From: Shewanella eurypsychrophilus
GTDB taxonomy: Bacteria > Pseudomonadota > Gammaproteobacteria > Enterobacterales > Shewanellaceae
NCBI RefSeq assembly: GCF_007004545.3
Contig: NZ_CP045503.2
Span: forward strand, 652,501-716,500
Length of the DNA: 64,000 bases
Reading direction: 5' to 3'
The notes under the pieces were generated by a model. That model ran no database searches. It saw nothing but the letters and a program-made list of their open reading frames with translations, and was not told where the DNA came from. The position numbers and the translations under genes are program-made. Position 1 is the first letter of the stretch. Every line of letters begins with the position of its first letter. Shown here piece by piece: positions 45,056 through 54,209 of the stretch.

Positions 45056-48031
45056 ATGGATATTGGTGCTAAAACTTCTTGGAGTGGCTTAGGTAAATGG
45101 GCCCTGCTTTCTGTTTCTTTGTTAAGTTCCGCAGCTTGGGCTGATATCGGTGATACGCCTGTTATCGGGGGTGTATTTAATGCCAGTGAGATCATGCGAG
45201 ATCAGATTGTCTCATCCTTAAGTTATTCCACTAAGCTGACGAGAGATATCACCCTGTTTACTATTGGCGGACTTTCGCTTGATGCGTATATCCTAACCTT
45301 GCCTCTGGATAAAAAGGTTAAAGCTCGCGTGATTGCTCAGCTAAGCGATCCGACGTATGCGATCCCTCTGGGTCATTTTCTTTATCGTTTTTACGACCGT
45401 TATACCGGTCTGAATAGTGAAGATGAATTTAAGCAATATTTGGCAAGTATCTATGATGAAGAACAGCTCAAGCAGTTCGAACATAGTCTCTACCATTTTG
45501 GTTCTGGCTCAGTAAAAGATAAGACCGCCGATAGAGTAAAGGAGGAAAGCTCTTCTTCGGCTGACCAAAGATTAACTAAGCAAGAATCGGCTAAACAGAC
45601 ATCTGTTAAACACCAGAGTGCCCAAGCCCAAGGCATAAAAGCTGATCGTAAGTTTATCGCATCTATGGTCACCATATATGATGCTCTGGTAGATATTGGT
45701 ATGTGGCAGGATATGGATGCTGTGCCAGCTAAGTATACCTATCTCACGAATAACCCGGCTGACCTGCAATTAGTCGATAAAATACAGCCTATCATTATCG
45801 ATATCATGTCCGATGCGGCCGGTGGTATGGATGAGGGCGAGATGAAAGCCTCGGTGCTTGCCATCATCGCAGACGATAAGCCAGAAAACCGCAGTAAGGT
45901 CAATAATAAGGCTCAGGCGTTAACTGTTACCCTGATAGATTTTGTGCGCTTAAATGTACTCAAGGCTTACCGTCAATTTGTGTTTCAGACAGAGCGGGAG
46001 CAGGCATTAAATGCCTGGATGCAGGACACTTTCGATGATAATAGTGATGACTTGATCGCTTTTTTGAAGTCACAACAGCAGCGCCGACATTCGGTACAGG
46101 TGACTGTCGATGGATTACAGCAAAGTTTAATTGAAGGCTTAGTGGATCAGTCTAAACCCTTTATCCATAAGGCCTATCAGTTGCATCAAGAGAGAGCCGC
46201 AGTTAAGCCTAAAACTGAGGTTACCCAAGAGCCAGAGCATCAACAACAGGTTAAGTTTATGGCTCAGCTTGCTAAGGAAGCATATCGCGATCCAAATTAC
46301 TTGCCATTCTTTAAACGCTTATATCGTGATAATCCTCATTCTATAACGCAAGTAGGTATCTCATCTACGCCGACTATTAGTGTACGTAACTTGCCTATTA
46401 TCAAGACCGGAGCCAAGGTCTCTGGAGAGGGCGGAACGGGGATCCCTAATTTCCATTTTGTCGATCGCGATCGGGATCGCGCCTATTACTTTTTTGGTAA
46501 TGATGCGCTACAACTCGACCGCTTGATGGAGAGCCATGGCGTCAGAACCATGTTCGATCGTTTAGCTTATCTGATCACACTCAACTGTAATGGCCAATAT
46601 GATTGGAATGCGCACACTAGCTACGACGGTCTCGTCAACTTAGGTTTGGGTGAAGTGCAGCGTGATTATGGTGAGAAGCGCTGTATAAGAGAGTTGCAGG
46701 AGCGGGCTAAGGTTGAAGTTAAATTGAAGAAGGATAGAGCTGAGCTTATCGAGGATATTCGCGGTTATCAAGGTATCTGGTTTGTGGATGTTTTTACGAA
46801 ATTAACCAAAAAATGGAAGATAGAGAAAGCGATTTCTGAATTGGCGAAACTCGATGGCCAAGGCATGCCAGATCATACTTTGATCTATAATCCCTGGCCG
46901 GATCATTTTGCACATTTTACCGGGCCTTTCAGTGATGAGATTATCATGCCCACCGGTGAGTTGAATCGACTAGATTTTTGGCTAGAGAAGACTGAACAGG
47001 CTTATAGAAATGCAGGTATTTATGATCAAACCTTGTGGGGGATGGCAGGCGACCATGGTCTGTCTCCGGTTTTTTACGCGCTTAATCCTGAGAGGCAAGT
47101 GTTTGATAACTTGTCGAAGAAGCTTGGCTACCCTCTTTTAGTTAAGAAGATCTCTTCCGATGAGGGAGAAGGTCCAAAGATCACCAATGCGCTAAATTAT
47201 GAGAGCAATAAAGGTATCGATGTGGTTGTGGCCTCGACGGCTGGTGGCAACATGATGATGGACTTTTTCAATGCTAAGTCAGGATGGGAGGCACAACCAG
47301 TTTACAGTGAACTGATTAACTGGACACCTATCAATGCACCAATGCAATCCGATACTGTCGATATTGTTACCGAGACGGTCAATAGCCTGTCAGAGTCGCT
47401 GGATTATATGGTGCTTAGGCAAAGGTCTTGTCAAGCTGAGGGCTGCCTGGTGCGATTGATTGGGCATCGTGATGGTGTGCGACACGATGAGCTGGTGGAG
47501 CGCAGAGGAGATAAACTGTTTTACTCAAGCGCAAAGGGAGGCTCGCCCAAGTTACTGGATATCACCAGCCTAAATCCATATCGAAACTCTCCCTCTCAAG
47601 CTGAGATAGAACACTTTTCTGAGCTGCAAAATCTATGTATTACTCAGGCGAAAGCCGATGATGTAAACTCCTGGTGCAATGTCGAGCAGTGGCGTGATTT
47701 AACACGTTTTACTTCCCGCCCCGATTCGGTGAATCAGCTTGCCAGGCTATACGATGAAACGCGGGCCGGTACCATTAACCTGTTCCCCAAAGCGGGGATC
47801 GGTTTTAACACTAAGGTTCCGGGTCGCCATGCAGGAGAGAGCTTTTCTGAGAAAGATGCCTTCATCGGTTTCTGGGGCATGCCAATAGGGCCCAATGCCA
47901 GCACACTCAAGATTGAAGAGAATGGTTCATTGGCGCCGACCCTGTATGAGTTTTTAACTGGTGAGCAAGTCAGCCCTGGTGAAAATGGCTGGGGTTATCC
48001 GTCTTTATTGAATAAGCTTGATATTCAGTGA
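45056..48031 (+). CDS. Exported alkaline-phosphatase-superfamily protein
   Basis: About 991 aa. An N-terminal export segment (GKWALLSVSLLSSAAWA) is followed by about 420 residues without a recognised fold (helix-rich, with a Lys/Gln/Ser-rich patch KQESAKQTSVKHQSAQ). A C-terminal phosphatase/sulfatase-type domain follows, with GIPNFHFVDRD, PDHFAHFTGP (Asp about 616) and WGMAGDHGLSPV (Asp-His about 666). These resemble metal ligands of type I phosphodiesterase/nucleotide pyrophosphatases. Near the C-terminus LVRLIGHRDGVRHDEL and GEQVSPGENGWGYP are unusual. No ribosome binding site is obvious at ATG 45056; the in-frame start at 45038 is an alternative. No partner adjoins except the following SDR. 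Confidence 0.7.
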   Translation: MDIGAKTSWSGLGKWALLSVSLLSSAAWADIGDTPVIGGVFNASEIMRDQIVSSLSYSTKLTRDITLFTIGGLSLDAYILTLPLDKKVKARVIAQLSDPTYAIPLGHFLYRFYDRYTGLNSEDEFKQYLASIYDEEQLKQFEHSLYHFGSGSVKDKTADRVKEESSSSADQRLTKQESAKQTSVKHQSAQAQGIKADRKFIASMVTIYDALVDIGMWQDMDAVPAKYTYLTNNPADLQLVDKIQPIIIDIMSDAAGGMDEGEMKASVLAIIADDKPENRSKVNNKAQALTVTLIDFVRLNVLKAYRQFVFQTEREQALNAWMQDTFDDNSDDLIAFLKSQQQRRHSVQVTVDGLQQSLIEGLVDQSKPFIHKAYQLHQERAAVKPKTEVTQEPEHQQQVKFMAQLAKEAYRDPNYLPFFKRLYRDNPHSITQVGISSTPTISVRNLPIIKTGAKVSGEGGTGIPNFHFVDRDRDRAYYFFGNDALQLDRLMESHGVRTMFDRLAYLITLNCNGQYDWNAHTSYDGLVNLGLGEVQRDYGEKRCIRELQERAKVEVKLKKDRAELIEDIRGYQGIWFVDVFTKLTKKWKIEKAISELAKLDGQGMPDHTLIYNPWPDHFAHFTGPFSDEIIMPTGELNRLDFWLEKTEQAYRNAGIYDQTLWGMAGDHGLSPVFYALNPERQVFDNLSKKLGYPLLVKKISSDEGEGPKITNALNYESNKGIDVVVASTAGGNMMMDFFNAKSGWEAQPVYSELINWTPINAPMQSDTVDIVTETVNSLSESLDYMVLRQRSCQAEGCLVRLIGHRDGVRHDELVERRGDKLFYSSAKGGSPKLLDITSLNPYRNSPSQAEIEHFSELQNLCITQAKADDVNSWCNVEQWRDLTRFTSRPDSVNQLARLYDETRAGTINLFPKAGIGFNTKVPGRHAGESFSEKDAFIGFWGMPIGPNASTLKIEENGSLAPTLYEFLTGEQVSPGENGWGYPSLLNKLDIQ

Positions 48032-48077
48032 GCCTAGTTTATATGTGTAGAACATTTATAGCAGCTTGGAGATGAAA

Positions 48078-48998
48078 ATGGCTAAAATAATGATAACCGG
48101 TGCGACAGGTTTACTCGGTAGGGCTGTGAAATCTCAGCTTGAAAAAGTGACTGAGCATCAAGTGATTGCCACAGGATTTAGTCGTGCTCAAGCTGGTATA
48201 TACAAGTTAGATCTCACCCATGCAGATGAGATAGCACAATTTATTGCACAGCATAAACCCGATGTGATTGTACATTGCGCCGCCGAGCGTCGCCCCGATG
48301 TATCGGAGCAAAACCCAAGCGCTGCATTAGCACTCAATGTCAGTGCGACCAAGGCGCTCGCTGAGACAGCCAAAAAGCACGGCGCCTGGGTTATCTATAT
48401 CTCTACCGATTATGTATTCGATGGCACTGAGCCCAGTTATTCTGAGTCAGATATGCCTAATCCGGTTAACTTCTACGGTGAGTCGAAATGGAAGGGTGAG
48501 CAGGCGCTGCTAAAAGCGTCCAATGAGTTTGCCGTGCTTAGATTGCCTATTCTCTATGGTCGAGTTGAACAGGTCTCTGAGTCCGCAATCTTGGTCCTGC
48601 TTAACCAGTTAATGGATAAGCAGACTCAAGAGGTTGATCATTGGGCGGTACGAAGTCCTACATCGACCCAAGATATTGCTCAGGCGATTGAGAAGATGAT
48701 TGAGCTGAAGCTTAATCATATCGATCTGTCTGGTATTTATCATTTCAGTGGTACAGAGACCATGAGTAAATATCAGATGTTGCTTTCCTTAGGGGAGATA
48801 CTTGGGCATAGCACTCAGCATTTAAAATCGGTTTCAGAGCCAACCGACAGTGCTAAACGTCCTAAAGATTGTACCTTAATCTGTGACAGGCTCGCTAAGC
48901 TTGGCATTCAATCTAAGGTATTATTCCGCGAGGGAATGTTAGCATCTCTTGGTGAGTCACCAACGGCACTTGCAAAAATAGGATTGAAAGTAGATTAA
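48078..48998 (+). CDS. NAD-dependent SDR, RmlD/MAT2B-like
   Basis: About 306 aa extended short-chain dehydrogenase/reductase. It has the Rossmann opening MITGATGLLGRAVKSQLE, the catalytic YGESKWKGE (Tyr-x3-Lys), STDYVFDGTEPSYSE and RLPILYGRVE, matching dTDP-4-dehydrorhamnose reductase and the MAT2-beta type. No nucleotide-sugar genes adjoin. ATG 48078 has GGAGA six bases upstream; earlier in-frame starts lack this. It ends two bases before the sensor kinase gene, so it is likely co-transcribed with it. Confidence 0.8.
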   Translation: MAKIMITGATGLLGRAVKSQLEKVTEHQVIATGFSRAQAGIYKLDLTHADEIAQFIAQHKPDVIVHCAAERRPDVSEQNPSAALALNVSATKALAETAKKHGAWVIYISTDYVFDGTEPSYSESDMPNPVNFYGESKWKGEQALLKASNEFAVLRLPILYGRVEQVSESAILVLLNQLMDKQTQEVDHWAVRSPTSTQDIAQAIEKMIELKLNHIDLSGIYHFSGTETMSKYQMLLSLGEILGHSTQHLKSVSEPTDSAKRPKDCTLICDRLAKLGIQSKVLFREGMLASLGESPTALAKIGLKVD

Positions 48999-49000
48999 TT

Positions 49001-50251
49001 ATGCCTCATAAGTTAGTGCCAAGTTTGAAAGCCTCCGATCAGCTGGCTTTTCTGAGAATATTTGGTTTAGTGCTCAAGCTAGGGCTGACATTTTTTGCCG
49101 CCGAAACTTTTGGTCTATCCATTCATAGCCCTGTACTCAATTACGCTCTTTTGCTTGAAGGCGCTTATCTGACATTAACGTTTGCGATCAGGCAGCCCAT
49201 GATGTCAAAGGACTCTGGCTTGTTTACTGCGCTATTGCTAGATACCGCTTTTTGGATCACTTGGCTGTATTTTTCAGGTGGTGCAACGAATGCATTCATT
49301 TCCCTATTGTTGTTGCCTATTGCAATTGCGGCGGTAACATTGCCCCGCTGGGCACCTTGGACACTGAGCTTCATTTCAACCATTGCCTATAGTTTAATGC
49401 TCTACTCTGTGCCTGATAATCAGATGCAGCATCACGGTATGGATATGGGGTCTCACTATTTAGGCATGTGGTTCAACTTTGTCATTTCAGCACTGGTATT
49501 AACGACCAGTGTCGCCTTTATTGCTAAACGCATGCGTCGACAAGACGCAGAGCTGGCCTATATGAGAGAGGCACAACTTAGGCAGGAGAAATTATTAGCA
49601 TTAGGCACCGCATCGGCGCAGATGGCACACCAATTGGCGACCCCACTATCTAGCTTGCGTTTATTGGTCGAAGAAGTGGCTGAAGATCTCGTTACTGACT
49701 CTCCCTCCATCAAAGAGATGGAAGTGGCCCTTTCTCGTTGTGAAACAACGCTTACAGAGCTTAGGTTGGCTACAGAGTCTATTCGAGAGCAGAAGCAGGT
49801 AGAGGTTGAGACGAGTATCTTGATAGCTATGCTGAGGCAGCAAGTGACGCTGTTAATGCCGCAGCTTAAACTACAGTTGGTGGCAGATCCACAGATTCAA
49901 CAGAGCCACATTTTTACTGATGCCAGTTTGCTGCCAGCACTACTCTCGCTGATTGAAAATGCCGCTCGTGCCAGTGAAGACCAAATCGGTGAGAAGCGTG
50001 TCAAAGTCGAAATTGATATAGAACCAGAATATCTAAATTTGCGGGTTAGAGTGCGTGACTATGGTATCGGGATCCCCAAACACTTGCTGTCTCAACTCGG
50101 TCATAAACTAATCGATAGTCCAACAGGTATGGGGATGGCACTGATGCTAAGCCATGCTAGTTTTGAACGACTAGGTGGCACCTTAATTCTAGGTAGCCAT
50201 AGTGAAGGTGGCGCGGTGGCTGAAGTGACCCTGCCAGTCATAGAGCATTAG
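49001..50251 (+). CDS. RegB/PrrB-like redox sensor histidine kinase
   Basis: 416 aa. Six hydrophobic segments in the N-terminal half contain GGATNAFISLLLLP, the equivalent of the quinone-site GGxxNPF region of RegB. The H-box is QMAHQLATPLSSL (His210), and the redox-box-like ALSRCETTLTEL places Cys247 where RegB has its redox-active cysteine. An HATPase domain follows (N-box ENAARAS, G-box VRDYGIGIPK). In relatives it senses the quinone pool and controls respiratory and energy genes. It begins two bases after the SDR and is followed 38 bp later by its response regulator. Confidence 0.82.
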   Translation: MPHKLVPSLKASDQLAFLRIFGLVLKLGLTFFAAETFGLSIHSPVLNYALLLEGAYLTLTFAIRQPMMSKDSGLFTALLLDTAFWITWLYFSGGATNAFISLLLLPIAIAAVTLPRWAPWTLSFISTIAYSLMLYSVPDNQMQHHGMDMGSHYLGMWFNFVISALVLTTSVAFIAKRMRRQDAELAYMREAQLRQEKLLALGTASAQMAHQLATPLSSLRLLVEEVAEDLVTDSPSIKEMEVALSRCETTLTELRLATESIREQKQVEVETSILIAMLRQQVTLLMPQLKLQLVADPQIQQSHIFTDASLLPALLSLIENAARASEDQIGEKRVKVEIDIEPEYLNLRVRVRDYGIGIPKHLLSQLGHKLIDSPTGMGMALMLSHASFERLGGTLILGSHSEGGAVAEVTLPVIEH

Positions 50252-50289
50252 ATAAGCGCTGTATTCATTGGTAACCTTGTGGAGAGCAT

Positions 50290-50826
50290 GTGACAGAAAA
50301 CAATAGATTATTGATCATAGAGGACGACTTCGCCTTTGCTGGCGTACTAGCAAGACGTTTAACGCGATATGATTTCGAGTGTCAGCTTGCTCACGATGCA
50401 ACTCAGGGATTACTGCTTGCCAGGCAGTTTAAACCCACACATATATTGCTGGATATGAAGCTTGCCGAAGATAATGGCTTGGCACTGATTGAGCCTTTAA
50501 GGCAACACCTTCCTCAGGTGTTGATGGTGCTGCTTACTGGCTATGCGAGTATTGCTACCGCAGTTGAGGCAATACGTCTGGGCGCAAATAATTATTTGGC
50601 AAAACCTGTCGACACTCAGACCTTGCTTCATGCACTTAATGCACTGCCCGAAGATGTGTTACTTGTTCCTGTTGATGAAGAGCCGCTTAACCCCAAACGA
50701 TTGGAGTGGGAGCATATTCAACAGGTGTTGACTGCTAATAAGGGCAATGTGTCGGCAACAGCTCGTCAATTGAGTATGCACAGGCGGACATTACAGCGAA
50801 AGCTGTTGAAGAAGCCTGTATCGTAA
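50290..50826 (+). CDS. RegA/PrrA-like response regulator
   Basis: 178 aa. A receiver domain with the phosphorylated Asp55 (HILLDMKLAEDNG) and conserved Lys in NYLAKPVD is joined to a Fis-type helix-turn-helix (NVSATARQLSMHRRTLQRKLLKK), the layout of RegA/PrrA/ActR. Start is GTG 50290 with GGAG five bases upstream. It forms a pair with the RegB-like kinase just before it, and they are probably one redox-responsive system. Confidence 0.85.
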   Translation: MTENNRLLIIEDDFAFAGVLARRLTRYDFECQLAHDATQGLLLARQFKPTHILLDMKLAEDNGLALIEPLRQHLPQVLMVLLTGYASIATAVEAIRLGANNYLAKPVDTQTLLHALNALPEDVLLVPVDEEPLNPKRLEWEHIQQVLTANKGNVSATARQLSMHRRTLQRKLLKKPVS

Positions 50827-50944
50827 AAGCAGGCAAATGCTCTTCTTTATGAGTCTGTATAAGTAAATCCACTCATTTATTCTATGATTATAGGGTGTTT
50901 CACTGTAGCTTGTTGTTAATGACAGCTGGAATAGGTCGCATAAG

Positions 50945-51928
50945 ATGACTCATAGCTCAGTATTTGAAACGGATAAGTTTTTACTCGACAATCCAAACGA
51001 TCTTATCTCAATCGAAAAATGGCAAAAGACGGTTAATTTACTGGCCAAACTGTTCGATGCGCCAGCCGGTTTTTTGGTGCAACACACCTCTTCCGGTTTT
51101 CAGGTGACGATTGCCAGTGAGCAGGAGTCAAATCCCTATAGTGCTGGGATCGTTATTGAGCCTGAGGTTAATATTTTCTGCCGTAAAATAGTAGAAACCG
51201 GTGAAGAGCTGTATGTCTCTAATGCCCCAATAGACCCTTGCTGGGACAGCAATCCTGAAGTCCATAAAGATGGCTTTACATCTTACCTTGGTGTACCTGT
51301 TTTTTGGCCCAATGGTAAAGCGTTTGGCACCTTTTGTGTGATGGATTATAAACAGACAGATTATCAAGAGACCTATCTTGAGTTGATCCGTCATCTGAAG
51401 GATATTCTCGAAGCAGATCTATCCATGTTGGGCGTCTATGAGCAGATGTTAAAACTAGCGATCACCGATCCCTTGTGTGATATCAATAACCGACGTGGTT
51501 TTTCTGTGTTAGCAGAGCAAAGGATTAAGCTGGCACAACGTACTCAGGGTCGATTAGGCTTGCTCTATATTGATATCGATGACTTCAAATCTATCAACGA
51601 TATTCACGGCCATAATGTTGGCGATGAAGTGCTCCAACACTTGGCTAACACGCTGGGTGAGTGTGTAAGACATACTGATGTGATCGGTAGAATGGGCGGT
51701 GATGAGTTTGTTGCTTTGGTCGTCATGGAGCAAGAAGATGATCTGATTAAAATAGAGCAGAGCATAATGCAAGGTATCGCATCAGCCACTGAGAGTCGCT
51801 CCCTACCTGAATATGCTGTTTCCATAGGGCATGTGACAGTGGATTTAAAGCTGGATTTGATGTCTATGCTCGATAGTGCCGATAAAGATATGTTGATCCG
51901 TAAGCAGGGAAAACTTGATATCAGCTAG
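50945..51928 (+). CDS. GAF-GGDEF diguanylate cyclase
   Basis: 327 aa. An N-terminal GAF sensory domain (about residues 20-160) precedes a GGDEF domain with an intact active-site MGGDEF (251-255). The inhibitory RxxD site sits five residues upstream as RHTD, so the enzyme can be feedback-limited by its product cyclic di-GMP. No membrane segment is visible. It is a single gene, ending in a CTAG-rich palindrome that it shares with the convergent receptor gene. Confidence 0.88.
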   Translation: MTHSSVFETDKFLLDNPNDLISIEKWQKTVNLLAKLFDAPAGFLVQHTSSGFQVTIASEQESNPYSAGIVIEPEVNIFCRKIVETGEELYVSNAPIDPCWDSNPEVHKDGFTSYLGVPVFWPNGKAFGTFCVMDYKQTDYQETYLELIRHLKDILEADLSMLGVYEQMLKLAITDPLCDINNRRGFSVLAEQRIKLAQRTQGRLGLLYIDIDDFKSINDIHGHNVGDEVLQHLANTLGECVRHTDVIGRMGGDEFVALVVMEQEDDLIKIEQSIMQGIASATESRSLPEYAVSIGHVTVDLKLDLMSMLDSADKDMLIRKQGKLDIS

Positions 51929-51935
51929 TTTATCT

Positions 51936-51966
51936 ATCCTAGGTACTAGGATCTAGTACCTAGGAT
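51936..51966. terminator. CTAG-rich palindrome between convergent genes
   Basis: ATCCTAGGTACTA (51936-51948) and TAGTACCTAGGAT (51954-51966) form a perfect 13-bp stem with a 5-nt loop, between the cyclase and the minus-strand receptor. It likely serves both directions. There is no strong T-run. Confidence 0.6.
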
Positions 51967-51974
51967 TTAACATC

Positions 51975-54032
51975 TTAAAATCTATATTCTCCCGTTAGCC
52001 AAGCGTTCATGCCTGTGCCTGGCATGCGTTCGCCAGCTGTCAAATCACCACCCATGACTCGGTTATAACCGGCTAAATGATCTTCATATTCGGTATCGAA
52101 CAGGTTATTGACCCCAGCTTTAATCATCCAACTGTCAGCGTCATAGCCAAGAGATATATTCATCAGACCATAACCGGCAGTCGTTTCTTCAAGTTGAGTC
52201 TCAGATACCTTGTCCTGAGCGTTGACACCTAGGCCTTCGACTCTTGCCTGCCAGTTGCCGTTTTGATAATTTAATCCAAACATGACCTTAGGTGGAGCGA
52301 TTCGGTAGAGGTTATCGTCGATATCACGACGCTCACCACTCACATAGCTGGCATTCATATCTAGGCTCCAGTTGTCACTAAGCTGATAAGCCGCAGCGAG
52401 ATCCATGCCAAATAGCTGGGCATCGACGTTATCAAACTGCATAGGGTTGTCATCGCCCATCATCTGCGCCGCCATAATCACTGCCGGGTCTGTTGCTGCA
52501 ACCCCTTGAATATAATCATTGATGCGGTGTAAGAAGATACGCGGACTGAGGCTGAAGTCGCCACTGGCGTAATCAGCGCCGACTTCGACTTGATAGGCTG
52601 TTTCTAAGTTCAGATCTATCTGGCCGACATAGGTGCGTCCATCTGCCAAGCCGCCGGTTGATTGCATTGGTACCCATAGGTATCTCTGTTGGTAGCTGGC
52701 GCTGGTTTGTTTACTGGCCAAGCCTAAAATCCAGCTCAGCTCGCTGTTCACTTGATAACGGCCATTAAGCACAAGATCGACACCGGTTTGAGATTGCGAA
52801 CGGTCGGCATTGTTATACCTATCCATCAGCATCTTAATCGCAGGCATGCTGCCGGCCATAGAGTGTTCTACCTCATCGGCGTCGGTGAGGTAGTGCTTAA
52901 CGCGTGCGCCCAGTTGCCAATTCCACTGGCCGATATCTTGTTGCCACTGAGCAAAGGCACTGTAGGTATCGTCTTTTACACCATTGAAATTATCCACATG
53001 GAACATGGCCATGGTGGGATCGGTTATCACTGAATTATGTTCACTAAGCTGAGTATCGACTCCGAATAGCCAAGCGTCTTTGCCTATAGATATCAGGCCA
53101 TCGAAGCTGGTGCTGTCGGCGCTGTTGTATCTGGCATTCATGGAGGGCATCTTCATGCGTTGGCTGAAGTTGTCCATGCCATGTGTTGCATCGCTGTAGG
53201 CCAGATGCCAATTGAGCTCCCAGTTAGAGAGGTCATGAACACCCTCTAGCTTGACCCTGTCACTGCGGATAAAGTCGATATCCATAGGCAGTGCCGGCGT
53301 TCCGGCTTCGTTGGTTTCAACGTGCTGATAGCCTATGGCAATAGACTCATTGTCTGAACTCGATGCTCCCAGATTGAAGCGGTACTGACCACCAAACATC
53401 TGCTTGTCATATGTGGTGGGTGAAATTTCACTGCCATTACCCGAGGTGGTATTTTCATCGCCTTTGAGTATGTCTGCATAAACCAGTAGGGCATGATCTT
53501 GGTTACCGATATTGGCCTTAGCGCCTAAATGACCACGCTGACCATTATCCTGATATTGTGCCGCTATTTTGCCACTGGTTTCATCGAAGCTAGCTTGAGA
53601 TTCTATGACCTTGACGCTACCGCCTATGGTATCGGTGCCAGCTGATACCGGTGCTATGCCTCGCGTCATTTCAAGGCGTTCGCTATTGACTAAACTGGCA
53701 TAACTTAGTGGAGAGTCCATGGCATTCGGGCCGGCGCTCGCTAAGGTGACACCGTTAACTTGAGTATTGACTCTGTCGCCATATAGTCCGCGATATTGGG
53801 CTATGCCAGTTAGCGGGCCATTACCATTGACTGCTGCACCGGGAATTTGTTCCAGTAAGCCACTGATATCGGCTTTTGGTGCGACCGTATCTGCCGAAAC
53901 TGAGCTATAGCTGCCTTCTTGATGACCAGTGACTTCGATAACTTCGAAGCCAGCATCGTCGGCGAAAGCCTTGGTAGATGAAAAAAGAGCTGAAAAGATC
54001 GAAAGTGAGATAATTGATAAGCGCAATGTCAT
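51975..54032 (-). CDS. TonB-dependent receptor, OprC/NosA-like (probable copper)
   Basis: 685 aa. Signal peptide (to about AFA), TonB-box-like FEVIEVTG, plug domain (QYRGLYGDRVNTQVNGVTL, RGIAPVSAGTDTIGGSV), then a barrel ending GEYRF. A Met-rich HGMDNFSQRMKMPSM segment and the DHLAGYNRV signature near the C-terminus match the copper receptors NosA and OprC. Substrate is therefore probably copper, by family resemblance. It is a single gene, with a LysR gene on the same strand about 180 bp upstream. Confidence 0.82.
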   Translation of the reverse strand: MTLRLSIISLSIFSALFSSTKAFADDAGFEVIEVTGHQEGSYSSVSADTVAPKADISGLLEQIPGAAVNGNGPLTGIAQYRGLYGDRVNTQVNGVTLASAGPNAMDSPLSYASLVNSERLEMTRGIAPVSAGTDTIGGSVKVIESQASFDETSGKIAAQYQDNGQRGHLGAKANIGNQDHALLVYADILKGDENTTSGNGSEISPTTYDKQMFGGQYRFNLGASSSDNESIAIGYQHVETNEAGTPALPMDIDFIRSDRVKLEGVHDLSNWELNWHLAYSDATHGMDNFSQRMKMPSMNARYNSADSTSFDGLISIGKDAWLFGVDTQLSEHNSVITDPTMAMFHVDNFNGVKDDTYSAFAQWQQDIGQWNWQLGARVKHYLTDADEVEHSMAGSMPAIKMLMDRYNNADRSQSQTGVDLVLNGRYQVNSELSWILGLASKQTSASYQQRYLWVPMQSTGGLADGRTYVGQIDLNLETAYQVEVGADYASGDFSLSPRIFLHRINDYIQGVAATDPAVIMAAQMMGDDNPMQFDNVDAQLFGMDLAAAYQLSDNWSLDMNASYVSGERRDIDDNLYRIAPPKVMFGLNYQNGNWQARVEGLGVNAQDKVSETQLEETTAGYGLMNISLGYDADSWMIKAGVNNLFDTEYEDHLAGYNRVMGGDLTAGERMPGTGMNAWLTGEYRF

Positions 54033-54209
54033 AGTATTTATCTTCGTTGATTTATCTGTTGATAATTTGTTTTTGATGTGACCATCTTGGTTCGCGGCGG
54101 ATTGTGTCAGTCAACGAGAAGAGTGACAAAGCCTAATCGCCAAACTGCGACAAGCTGTCGCAGGGGTGGTTAAATTCGTGGCAGGTTTGTGCAGTGCTAT
54201 AAAGCGGGA

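Noticed and set aside
44890..45195. 101-codon minus-strand frame
   Set aside because: Overlaps the start and signal peptide of the large phosphatase-superfamily gene; no family resemblance.
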